Below are positions 21,808 through 31,884 of a stretch of DNA of 64,000 bases, piece by piece; position 1 is the stretch's first letter; every line of letters starts with the position of its first letter. This DNA is from Avena insularis (taxonomy: Eukaryota > Streptophyta > Magnoliopsida > Poales > Poaceae). The stretch is taken from positions 119,653,503 to 119,717,502 of the forward strand of contig CM042692.1 of the NCBI GenBank assembly GCA_023614405.1, read 5' to 3'. Made by a program: the position numbers and the translations under genes. The notes beneath the pieces were generated by a model. It did not search any database. It had not been told where the DNA came from and saw only the letters and a program-made list of their open reading frames with translations.

Positions 21808-22445
21808 TTAGTCCACGAAGATGGTGTGGCCTTTGCGGCCTTGGTCGCTAAGTCCACATCAGGTTGATTCATATTCGAGCCTCGGACGTTTAGTTTCGGG
21901 TTAACTTCTTGTCTCGGATTATATGGATTTACGTTCCCTTCGCACACTCCAAGTTTTCACTTGCCGGCCGGGTCACCACTTCGGCTCAGATCCTATGGTT
22001 TTACTTTCCCTCTGCTCATTTCAAGTTTTCACTTGCCGGCCGGGTTACCATTGTGGCTCGGATCCGGGCCTTGCTTCCTTCTCTCATACGCCAACCCACG
22101 TAAAGGTCAATCATTACGTTCCCTCATTTTAAGGGCCTGCACACGCTCGCCCGATGGCGTCGGTGATTCTTGTGTGGGTTACGTCACGCCTGTCTCCTTG
22201 TTTACCGCAACTGCACGTCGTGTCATGGGATCATATTTACTCTGTGGACCATGGTGTGGCTTCTCTCTGATTGGCTGGTGCCGATGATACACGGCCACAC
22301 CGTGGGGCTCTCTGGCACAGCGTGATCCCACTCATCGATCACTGGGGGCAGTTAAATAGGGGAGGGGCGCGTCCCTTAGCACTTTTCCATCTCCACTCCC
22401 CTTTTCCCGTTCCTTTTCTTCTCCCTCGCGACCGCGCCGCCGCCA
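21808..22445 (+). promoter_or_regulatory. Candidate promoter region of the level 6 antisense gene
   Basis: Between the LTR and the antisense gene there is no ORF of note. It holds a tandem pair of about 68 bp (21925-21992 and 21997-22064, core CAAGTTTTCACTTGCCGGCCGGG) and a TATA-like TTAAATA at 22352-22358. That box is followed by a CT-rich stretch (CTCCACTCCCCTTTTCCCG) in the position of a plant transcription start. Plus-strand promoter function is inferred. Confidence 0.45.
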
Positions 22446-25400
22446 GTGCCCGTTGCAGCAGCGCCGCCGCCGCACCTTCTCCGTGCCTCCGCACCGCAGC
22501 CACCGCTACACAACTACTTAGCCACGGGTCCTCGTCAATCTAGACCGCAGAGCCCCGCCGCCGCTAGCTCCAGCGAGGACAGCGGATTCGAGATGACGGA
22601 GGAGGAGCTCATCGTCGTCAAGAAGGAGATGGAGGAGGACGCCGGCGCGGCCGGAACCGCCAGCGTGGGCAGTCGATGCCAAGACGACATCGACTGGCTC
22701 TACCGGACCCGGCGTATTCCCGTCGGCGTCGCCGCTCGTCTCCCCTCCTCGGAATTGGCCCCCTCACCCAATCCGGGTGAGTTCGTTGTTTTCCTATCCC
22801 ATTTCAAACGGGGATTTGGTCTTCCGGTGAGTGATTTCTTCCGGGACTGGGTCCGGACCTATCACCTGCAACCACATCATCTCCCGGCGAACGCCATCAC
22901 CTCTCTATCCGCTTTCATCTCTTCGATCGAGGGCTACACCGGACTATGGCCCACGAAGGAGCTATGGATCCGGTTCTTTGGCCTCCGTCGCAACGTCGTC
23001 CCCAACATCCATGTTGAGTCGGAGGACAAGCAGCTCACTCAGTTCGGAGCTGCCTCGATCTCGTACCGGAGATTTTAATCTCTCCCCGGGTCACCGGGCT
23101 TGACTCCTGCAAAGGATGGGCCCGGACCTTCTTCTACGTCCGGAACGAAGGGACCGAAGACTTGATCCGGTTGCTGCCCTACGCTCCGGGTCCCCCGGAT
23201 ACGGATTTCTGGGAGGAGGTCGCCAAGAAACCTACAGCTCTTGCCAACCAAGTCCACAAAAGGTTTGCGGAGCTGAAGAAGCTCGGATTGCGCAACGAGG
23301 ATGCCATGATCACATTCGTGCGCAACCGAATCTCTCCCCTCCAGCGGCGCACTCACAAGTTGTGCCACATGAGCTTCAGCCGCGACCCCAACCGAACCTC
23401 TTCGTTTGAGTTGAGCAATACGGAGATCTTCCGCCGGGTCAAGGCTCTTTTCACCACCCATAAGGATTTCTCCGCCGAATGGACGTGGGGAATCGAGCAT
23501 TACTGCTGTGACAGGCTCCCTCCCGCGGTAAGCTTCGCGGGGTAAACTTATTTTGGATCAATTACGTGTCGGTTCTTATCAGATTTTTGACTCTGCTCTT
23601 TGTGCTTTTTTCTCAGTTGTTTCTCCAGCAAACCCTCGAGGATGGTACAGATCCGACCCTTAAGTGGGCCCCGGACCGAGAAATCCCGGATGAGGAGCCA
23701 GACCAGGAGATGTTCCTCCCCACGACCGACGCCACCAAACGACCCAGCGGTAAATTCTCTTCTCTTAGAGATTGGCCCGACGATGAGGATGACTCGGATA
23801 TCGACATGATTGAACCCGTTGAGGCTGTCCCTCTTTCTTTTGCCTTCCCGGCATCAGCTAACCCCGGTAGGCATATCCACGAGGATCCTCCACTTGCCAC
23901 GGGCGAGCCTGTTCCGGTGGCGTCGAGGAAGAAGCACGGATCCACGTCAAGTTCTTCTTCCGACCCTTCTCAGCCTACCAAAAGGCAAAAGAAGGCCAAA
24001 GACAAGACTGCCTCCAAGCGGGCAGGCAAAGCCCCGACACGGAGGGCCCGGAAACCTAAGGAGGCCGAGACCTCGGATGCGTAAGTCATTTTTCACTGCG
24101 CAACATACTTCCTCCTGCATCGGGGTAATTTCACTCCTGACATCATTTTCTTTTGCAGGGCTCCTGTGGAGGTCCCTCAGAGCGGATCGAGCATCTCTTC
24201 TCCCCTTCGGTCTGGTCCTTCCCCTCCTCGTGACGACGAGTCACGCCCACTGAGCCCTATTCCAGAGGGCTCTGCGGCCGCTCCGGGTTCCATAGTACCT
24301 CCTCCAGAGGAACACGACCTCGGATCAGGAGGGGTCAGATCGGCCGAGGCAACGGCGTCCGCCACTTCGGCATTGCCGCAACCAGCAACCACCAAGTCTA
24401 CCGCAACTCCAGCAGCTCCAGCACCAGCCATCGAACCAGCGCCTGTCCCGGCTCCGAAGAAACCAACAGCAGCTCCCAGTCCTGCTACCAAAGCTCCCGT
24501 GCCAAGTTCGGCTGCCTCGTCCGAGTCATCCCAAGCTCGGCGAGGAACCACTCCAGTAGCTTCCAAGGGCAAATCCAATGTGGTCACATCCTCCCAGCAA
24601 GCTAAAGGCAAGAAGGCTCTGGATGCTGCCAAGTCTACCTCCGTCGAGGCTGGGCAACGAACTTTGTCGTCGATGCTTCCAAAGAAATCATCAGCGGCGA
24701 CGGATCCTCCTGCCGAGCCAGCCGATTCGCAGCAGATGGTTCTTCACACTAGCCCAGCTCTTGCCCTGATTGAAAGGAAAGAAGCTCACGCAAAGGGCTT
24801 GGTGGCGCCTCACATGCCTACTGGCAAACGGTACCCTCCGAGCCTCATCGAGTTCGTCATGAACTGGAATAAGGCGGAGTTCGTCTACAACGACGATCTC
24901 CCGGAAAAGTTCGGCCCCGCTGAATTTTCCGCTCAGATGAATACCGCCGCCAAGGCCATTAACCTCGCTGGGCGAATGATGGAGGTACGTCGTTTCTTCT
25001 TTACATGCTGTAGATAATAACCATTAGTCCCGAGCCTCGTGAAGTAACTTGTTACTCGGCGGATGCTCATTAGAAGATCAACATAGCTGCATGTAAACTT
25101 CAAATATGCACACACCTAGAGCGGGTTAAGTTCCACTTGGCGGATCTTTACACTTCGAATATGCACACACCTAGAGCGGGTTAAGTTCCGCTTGGCGGAT
25201 CTCGTACCGAATATGCACACACCTAGAGTCGGGTTAAGTTCCGCTTGGCCCGGATCTTGTACACTTGAATATGCACACACCTAGAGCGGGTTAAGTTCCG
25301 CTTGGCGGATCTTGTATACTTCAAATATGCACACACCTAGAGCCGGGTTAAGTTCCGCTTGGCCCGGATCTTGTATACTTCGAATATGCACACACCTAGA

Positions 25401-26953
25401 GCCGGGTTAAGTTCCGCTTGGCCCGGATCTTGTATACTTCGAATATGCACACACCTAGAGCCGGGTTAAGTTCCGCTTGGCCCGGATCTTGTATACTTCA
25501 AATATGCAACGAACTAATTTTACACTCCTGTACCTTTGTCAGGTAACTACCAATCGCCGGAGCACCGAATTTCAGCGCCTGCTTGATACCCACAAGATCT
25601 TGCACACAAAACATGCTGCACTTGGCGCGGAGCATGAAAAGAGGGGTAATTTCCTCTCTCAACACCTCTCCGTTTCATTTGTTTCCGCTGGACTAACCTC
25701 CTCATTTGGTTTTTTGCAGCTGGGGTGGAGGCTGAAAACAAAATTATGCGGGAGAACTTGGAGGAAATCCGAGGTATGTTCTCTTTCGCCCAACCTTGTT
25801 GTGTTTTCCATTTCTTCTTCTCCTTGGCTCGGCAAACATTCACTCCTCGGCATTGCCGGGTCAACATACTATTTCAGCATCGCTTGAGGATAGTGTGCCC
25901 GTGCCTGATATGATGCTGCATTTTCTCGAACAAGCAGGACAGCATCAAGCCGAGCTGAAGAAGAAGAATGATGAGCTTGCCCTCCTCCGAACCAAGGACG
26001 ACGAGATAGCCAAACTTAAGGCCGAGATGGAGAAGATGAAGGCCCAACACAAAACCGAGCTCCAAAAAGTTGGCCAGAACTTCACCGAAGAACGTGAGCG
26101 CTTTACCCTCCAGATCTCCAAGGACCAGGACCTGCTCAAGGAATCCGAGGTCCAGCTTGGATCGGCGCTTGCTGAGCTTGAACAACTTCGCCAGAGACGC
26201 GACAGTTGTATCAAGGAGTTAACCCGGATCCATCGTCATATCTCACGTAAGTTTCTTCCCCTTATCCGACATAGTTTTCCGGGTTAGCTCATATGCCTTT
26301 GCTTCAGCATCTTCCCTTTCCTTATTTCCAGATCACTTTCCAGAGGGTACTCCCATCGCCAGTGCTGCCGTTGCCAAATTCCACCGAGAGAGGGGTACTC
26401 CCGTCGCTCCCGATGATGAGAGCGTCCCCTTAGACATGGAGGACCTGTTGGTCGGCGTGTTAGCTCGGGTGGAAACCATCAAGAACTATGGGAAAGATCT
26501 CCTCAACGTTGCAGTCCGGATCTACAACACTTTCTGGCCAAGCGAGAGCGCTCCGAAAAGGATCACACTCCTTGCTGAGAAGCTATTGGAAATCGAGACA
26601 CAGCTTGATCTCTAGAGAGAATCCGCCGGGCGTCTTTGCAGTGAGATACCCTCCTCCATCATATCCTTACATGGTACGAGAAGATCGACCTGAGCCTCCT
26701 CACACGCCGGCACACCGGATCCAAATGGACCGATGATCCGGAGTGGGTAGCTCGGCGCCAGGCTTGCACCTACAGCCTTGTCGAATATTCTCCCATCCAT
26801 GACTGGGTTGAGGGGCCGAGCTTTCTGGAGTCCGGCGAGGAGGAGCAGATGGAGAATGTGGAGGATGGGTCGGGCGAGGATGGAGAAGATGCTGCTTCAG
26901 ATATTGAAGACAGTGATGATGACGCCGAACTTCCTCCTCCTGCCGCTCCTTAG
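22446..26953 (+). pseudogene. Spliced antisense gene of level 6 with PF04195-type plant transposon domain
   Basis: A plus-strand gene opposite in sense to gag-pol. Start at 22446 or, more conservatively, ATG 22593 (MTEEELIVVKKEMEED). Exon 1 holds the domain known as putative gypsy-type transposon or Transposase_28 (RRIPVGVAARLPSS, PGEFVVFLSHFKRGFGLPV, LSAFISSIEGYTGLWP). Exon borders with GT-AG consensus and matching phase are 23527/23629, 24080/24159, 24984/25543, 25645/25720, 25773/25878 and 26246/26332. Later exons encode a Ser/Pro/Lys-rich linker, then a coiled coil (KLKAEMEKMKAQHKTELQK), and an acidic C-terminus ending at 26953. Defects: a frameshift at about 23077 and TAG at 26613. Function is unknown in the family; despite the name, no transposase catalysis is visible. 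Confidence 0.8.
25102..25510 (+). repeat. Minisatellite in an intron of the antisense gene
   Basis: Seven units plus a partial eighth, starting near 25102, 25157, 25209, 25267, 25323, 25382, 25441 and 25500. Core: ATATGCACACACCTAGAG, GGGTTAAGTTCCGCTTGG, then CGGATCTTGTATACTT. Unit length is 52-59 bp, the last three spaced exactly 59 bp and nearly identical. The array lies wholly inside the intron 24985-25542. Confidence 0.95.
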
Positions 26954-27564
26954 TGGAAAAAACTTGAAAATTTATCAAATCCTCGGTATGCCGGGTGCCA
27001 TTGTATGCTAAATACATGATATTTTGCTACTATGCTTATATGCCAGATTAACTTGGGCGTAGTCCCCAAGTTTCATTTTCTTGTTCGTCCAATTCTCCGG
27101 CTCGATCCGTGTCTACCTTGATTCGGTTTTACGACTTACGAATCCGAGCCTCAAGAATCGTTTTAACAATATTGAGAAACTTTGAGGCTTGGCTCAAAAT
27201 AATTCAACATAATAACTTGAAAGTAAATACGGGGTTAGTCCGAAAAAGCAAATGTTAGCTGGAATAAGATCGTTTCCTTAGTGGTTTTTCATGTGCTACG
27301 CAATTCCAAACTTGTCCCCTTGCTTGTCATGAAGCCAATTCTTGTTGGACAGCAGCAAGTCGAAGGGTTGGGTTTCTGGAGCTCACACATTACTAATCCG
27401 GGTTAAGCGAAACGAGTCATTCCAACTAATGCATAAAAAGTAACAACAACTGTTTATTAAGGCAGTCCCCGAGTCACTGCTCGAGGCTCCGCTATTTCAT
27501 TGATAAGCTCATTGCCGACATACATACCGACATATGAGATGACTCGGATACATACACTTTTTAG
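26954..27564. other. Region between antisense gene and integrase gene
   Basis: The 3' ends of two convergent genes meet here: the antisense gene stops at 26953 and integrase (minus) at 27565. No ORF or RNA is recognised. It is AT-rich and probably holds the 3' untranslated part of the antisense gene. Confidence 0.5.
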
Positions 27565-28660
27565 CTAAGTGTAGAAGGGACGAAGTAGTGCTACATTCCA
27601 TGGTCGCTTCGATTCCTCTCCGGACCTGTCTGCCTTGTTCTTTTCCTGTGGCTTTGCATCTATAAGATAGTAGGAATCATTGTGCAATGCTTTGCTCACA
27701 ATAAATGGTCCTTCCCATGGGGGGGATAATTTATGCATGCCAGTGGTACGCTGTACCAACCGGAGCACCAGATCGCCTTCCCGGAAGACTCGGGGGCACA
27801 CTTTCCGGCTATGATAGCGTCGGAGATTTTGCTGATATATGGCGGATCTGGACAGTGCCAGTTCTCTTGCTTCTTCCAGCAGATCAACATCATTTTGTCG
27901 GGCTTCTTGCACTTCAGCTTCTGTGTATTGGGTGACCCTAGGCGAATCATGCTCTATGTTGGCTGGTAATACAGCTTCTGCCCCATATACCAGAAAGAAT
28001 GGCGTGTAGGCTGTTGATCGATTCGGAGTCGTTCTTAAACTCCACAGTACCGCTGGTAGTTCTTCTATCCAGCACCCCGCTGATCTTTGCAGCGGCTCAA
28101 TGAGCCGGGGTTTTATCCCGGATAATACTAATCCGTTGGATCTTTCCACTTGTCCGTTCGATGCGGGGTGGGCTACCGAGGCTACGTCGAGTCGGATTTT
28201 CTTGTCTCGGCAAAAGCGCGCAAATGCTCCTTCCGCGAAATTCGTTCCATTATCAGTTATAATGTTGTGTGGATAACCGTATCTCAAGATTATGTCTTTG
28301 AGAAATGTCACGGCCGTAGCTCCATCACATTTTCTTATAGGCTTCACTTCGATCCATTTTGTAAACTTGTCCACCATGACCAGAATGTGTGTCATGTTTC
28401 CTCTTGCTGGTTTGAACGGGCCAACCATATCCAAGCACCACACAGCAAATGGCCATGTAATTGGTATGGTTTTGAGTTCCGACATAGGCATATGTGTCTT
28501 GGTGGCGTATCTTTGACAACCATTGCATTTTCTCACGGATCTTACGCTTGCTCCAAGGCACTTGGCGGTAGAATCCATGCGGAGAACGCCTTAGCCACTA
28601 AGGCCGGGATGAGGCATGATGCCGCATTCTCCTTGGTGTATATCTCGGAGGATGTTAAGT
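27565..28660 (-). pseudogene. Level 6 integrase
   Basis: A 337-codon minus ORF (28578-27565) with a complete catalytic core: AVWCLDMVGPF (first D), IITDNGTNFAEGAF (second D) and HPASNGQVERSNG (E). The zinc-binding tail CNGCQRYATKTH is at its N-terminal end; the first histidines lie upstream in a shifted frame, so the N-terminus is broken. The C-terminus WEGPFIVSKALHNDSYYLID and WNVALLRPFYT is the usual Tat/gypsy ending, without a chromodomain. Integrase inserts the cDNA into the chromosome. This ORF itself carries no stop; the frameshift upstream makes the polyprotein non-functional. Confidence 0.88.
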
Positions 28661-29049
28661 CCTTCTTCCGGTCAACACACGCTGGAGGACATTGGTTACA
28701 CTCCGTTTGTACAGCTCGGAATTGATGATTGTGTAGCTTTGGCTCTCCTCTGAGTTTGCACGATAGCACTTCCTCGATGGGTAACGTTCCATCTTTCAAG
28801 AACTGGTATATAGGCAGTGCCCAAGCTGGTATCGCTCGCGCATGGAACATCTCCTCATCAATTTCCATCCGATCCACCGGCATAACTTCAGCCAGATCAC
28901 GCTGAACAGTCCCTGGGTCTAGCGAGGTAGTCCCCGGGTTTGCCGAGGCAGTCCTCGGGTTCGGCGTGCTACCTCCCATGTCAATGTCCATGGGCTCAAC
29001 TCCGGATTCCGCATTTTCCGGGACATAGATTGAGTCGGTTCCTGGGGAC

Positions 29050-29582
29050 GACCTGATAGATGGTTTTCTGAGGTGCTCCAATGCTACGCCCGGTGGAATT
29101 GCCTGTCGGGTCGATCCGAGCTTTGACAGCATGTCGGCAGCTTCGTTTTCCACGCGAGGTAGATGGTGAAATTCGCATCCCTCAAAGTAACCCGAGATCT
29201 TCTGCACATGAAATCTGTATAGTGCCATGTTTGGATCCAGGGCGTCCCACACTCCGGACACTTGCTGTATTACTAGATCCGAGTCGCCATAGCATATTAT
29301 CCGACGTATGCCAATCTCCTTTGCCACTTTGAGACCATGCACAAGAGCCTCGTACTCAGCGACATTGTTTGATGCCGCGAAATGAATCTGCAATATGTAC
29401 TTGAGCTGATCCTTCTTTGGCGAGGTAAGCACAACCCCGGCACCTAACCCGGTTTTGGTTTTCGATCCATCAAAGTGCATCCTCCAGTAGTTCGGATCTG
29501 GTGGCGGTGGTTCGTATTGTACCTCGGCCCAATCCACGAAAAAAGTCATACGACTGAGACTTGATCGCTTCTCTCCTATCAT
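29050..29582 (-). pseudogene. Level 6 second (archaeal-type) RNase H
   Basis: Part of a minus ORF 29582-28542. Motifs WRMHFDGSKTKTGLGAGVVL (D), NNVAEYEALVHGLKVAKEIG (E), ICYGDSDLVIQQVSG (D) and VENEAADMLSKLGS (D) give a full D-E-D-D set of the RVT_3/aRNH type. A linker rich in Pro and Glu follows (to about 28800). Presence of this domain after an ordinary RNase H is diagnostic of the Tat clade. It probably supplies the active RNase H, because the upstream domain has lost its first aspartate. Confidence 0.88.
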
Positions 29583-30123
29583 ACTGGGGTGCGTAAGGTG
29601 CTAGCTCAATCGCCCATTTCGCAATTATGCCATTCGCATCTTTGTTACCCATTATCTCGGATATGGGGGCTTCGCATATCACTTTGATGGGATGCTCCTC
29701 AAAGTAGTGCTTTAACTTCTTTGCCGCCATATAAACACCGTATGCCACCTTTTGAAAATGCGGGTAGTTCTGTTTTGAGGCAGACAATACCTCGCTCAAG
29801 TAATACACTGGCCTCTGCACCGACTTACCCTCTTCATCACACTCCACTACAATCACTACACTTACAACTCAGTTGGTTGCGGCTATGTAGAGCAACATTG
29901 GCTCCTTTGATAGTGGAGAAGCTAACACTGGTGCAGTGGCCAACATCTTTTTTAAGTGGGCAAAAGCTTCATCGGCCTACGGTGTCCAAACGAATTTATC
30001 TGACTGTTTCATGAGTTGGTAGAGAGGCAGTGCCTTTTCTCCCAACCCACATACAAACCGACTCAACGAGGCCAGGCACCCAGTGAACTTCTGGACATCG
30101 TTGAGACACTTCGGCAGCTCCAT
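29583..30123 (-). pseudogene. Level 6 first RNase H (decayed)
   Basis: Follows RT after a stop near 30123. Reading downstream: KFTGCLASLSRFVCGLGEK, a TAG near 29980, then LYIAATN-stop-VVSVVIVVE, GKSVQRPVYYLSEVLS, AYGVYMAAKKLKHYFEEH. The position of the first catalytic Asp (normally D in the LYxxxSD motif) is Asn. A TGA near 29872 and another break near 29560 interrupt it. Homology to RNase H is clear, catalytic competence is not. Confidence 0.82.
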
Positions 30124-30930
30124 TCATTCGATGGCTCGGATCTTAGTCGGATTAACCTCGATACCTCGGCTAGAGACAAGAAATCCGAGTAATTTCCCAG
30201 CCGGGACACCGAAGGTACATTTCTCCGGGTTAAGCTTCATCCGGAATCTCCTCAAGTTCGCGAATGTTTGCCTTATGTCGTCAAGCAGCGTTGCGCTTTC
30301 CTTGGTCTTAATAACCACATCATCCACGTAGACTTGTACATTTTGACCTATTTGATCGTGCAAACATTTTTGCATACATCTTTGGTACGTTGCTCCTGCA
30401 TTTCGTAAACCGAACGGCATAGTGCGATAGCAATAAGCCCCGTACGGGGTAATAAAGGCAGTTTTTATTTGATCATCCGGGTTTAGAGGTATTTGGTGGA
30501 AACCAGAATAGGCGTCAATGAATGACAACAGTTCACATCCCGTGGTAGAGTCGATGACCTGATCTATCCTCGGCAGTGGAAATGGATCTTTTGGACACGC
30601 CTTGTTCAGGTTCATGTAATCGATACACATACGCCAAACCACTGCCACGTTCGGATCATCCTTCTTCTTTTCTACCAACATCGGATTAGAGAGCCAATCC
30701 GGATATAGCACTTCCATGATAAATCCAGCTGCTAGAACCCGAGCTATCTCGTCACCAATGACCTTTCTCCTATCCTCGGCGAAGCGTCGGAGAGGTTGCT
30801 TCACCGGCCTTGCTCCGGGTCTTACGTTCAAAGAGTGCTCGGCCAACTCCCTCGGAACACCTTGCAAGTCCTGTGTGGACCAAGCAAAAATATCCCGATT
30901 CTCACGGAGGAAGTTGACGAGCTCGCTTTC
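30124..30930 (-). pseudogene. Level 6 reverse transcriptase
   Basis: Minus strand, open from about 30925 (one stop at about 30930) to 30124. Motifs: AEHSLNVRPGARPVKQPLRR, NPMLVEKKKDDPNVAVVWR, RMCIDYMNLNKACPKDPFPL, LSFIDAYSGFHQIPLN, TAFITPYGAYCYRTMPFGL, and catalytic QVYVDDVVIKTK. Then FRMKLNPEKCTFGVPAGKLL and GFLVSSRGIEVNPTKI. This is the Tat-type gypsy RT with all catalytic aspartates. Confidence 0.92.
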
Positions 30931-31881
30931 CTATTTGTCAGTTAACCCGGCACCAATTGTTACGATACGCTCCGGAAACATGTTATCCACTAGAATCTTC
31001 TTGGTGTCCTTTGAGGCTTGAAACGAAACGCTTCCATGCGGGTTACTTAACGCCGGCATATACTGCTGCGCGGACTGAGCTAATGCTGCCACCTCTTGGA
31101 TTTTTCTTTTCTCTTGCTCAATCACGAGTGACTCGGCTAGGTTAGACCCGGCTGAGGCGCACTCAATAGAACGTCGGAAATCCCCAGCAATAGTAATTGC
31201 TCCATTTGGCCCGGGCAACTTCATCTTCAGATAACTAACGTGGCAACTTGCCATGAATTTGCTCAGTGTTGGTCTCCCAAGTAATGCATGATATGCGCTC
31301 TCCAAGTTCACCACCTCAAACTCCAGATTCTCAGTTCGGCAGTTATCCCTCGTCTTAGAATAGCACGTCGACCGGACTTTGCCTATGGGCTCACGGAGAT
31401 GCGATGCGATACCATGGAAAGTTGTTCTTGTAGCCTGGAGCATGTTCTCCGAGATGCCCAACTTGCGCATCGTATCCGCATACATGATGTTAATGCTACT
31501 GCCATTGTCGATCAGTACCTTGGAGAACCTCACATTAATGTTTGGTCCAATGAACGTCGGATCTAACACTAGTGCATACGAGCCTGGACTTGGCATAAGC
31601 TTGGGATGATCTTTGACGCTCCAGGTGATTTCCTGGTCCGACCAAGGCATGTACCTCGTCATTGCAGGCATAACCGCGTTAACCTCCATATGTCGGCGCT
31701 GCAAGCTCTTCCTATCTGTTTCCTCTGTTGTGAACACACAATAGCTCTGGTGATGTTCCCTGTACTCATTCCTTCCCTCGTTTCCGGAGTATCTCTGATC
31801 CGGTTGTTGCTGGTTTTCCACCTGATGCACTGCATCCCTTCTCTCATTGTTGTCATACCTCGGCAAAGGGGGAGGCAACAT
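30931..31881 (-). pseudogene. Level 6 protease region
   Basis: A 316-codon minus ORF. The centre shows the retroviral-type aspartic protease: VRFSKVLIDNGSSINIMY (D-N-G in place of D-T/S-G, usual for Tat) and, about 90 residues later, YHALLGRPTLSKFMA. The N-terminal part is an Arg/Gln/Glu-rich linker following gag (NNERRDAVHQVENQQQ). It cleaves the polyprotein. A frameshift at about 31885 separates it from gag. Confidence 0.88.
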
Positions 31882-31884
31882 CAG

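Noticed and set aside
25102..25510. Regular repeats resembling a CRISPR array
   Set aside because: Units are contiguous 52-59 bp tandem copies without unique spacers, in a plant retrotransposon intron.
28150..28725. Plus-strand ORF of 191 codons
   Set aside because: It is opposite to the level 6 integrase catalytic core and shows no motif of its own. The same reasoning removes plus ORFs at 31606-31941, 31847-32362, 32996-33460 and 33010-33429.
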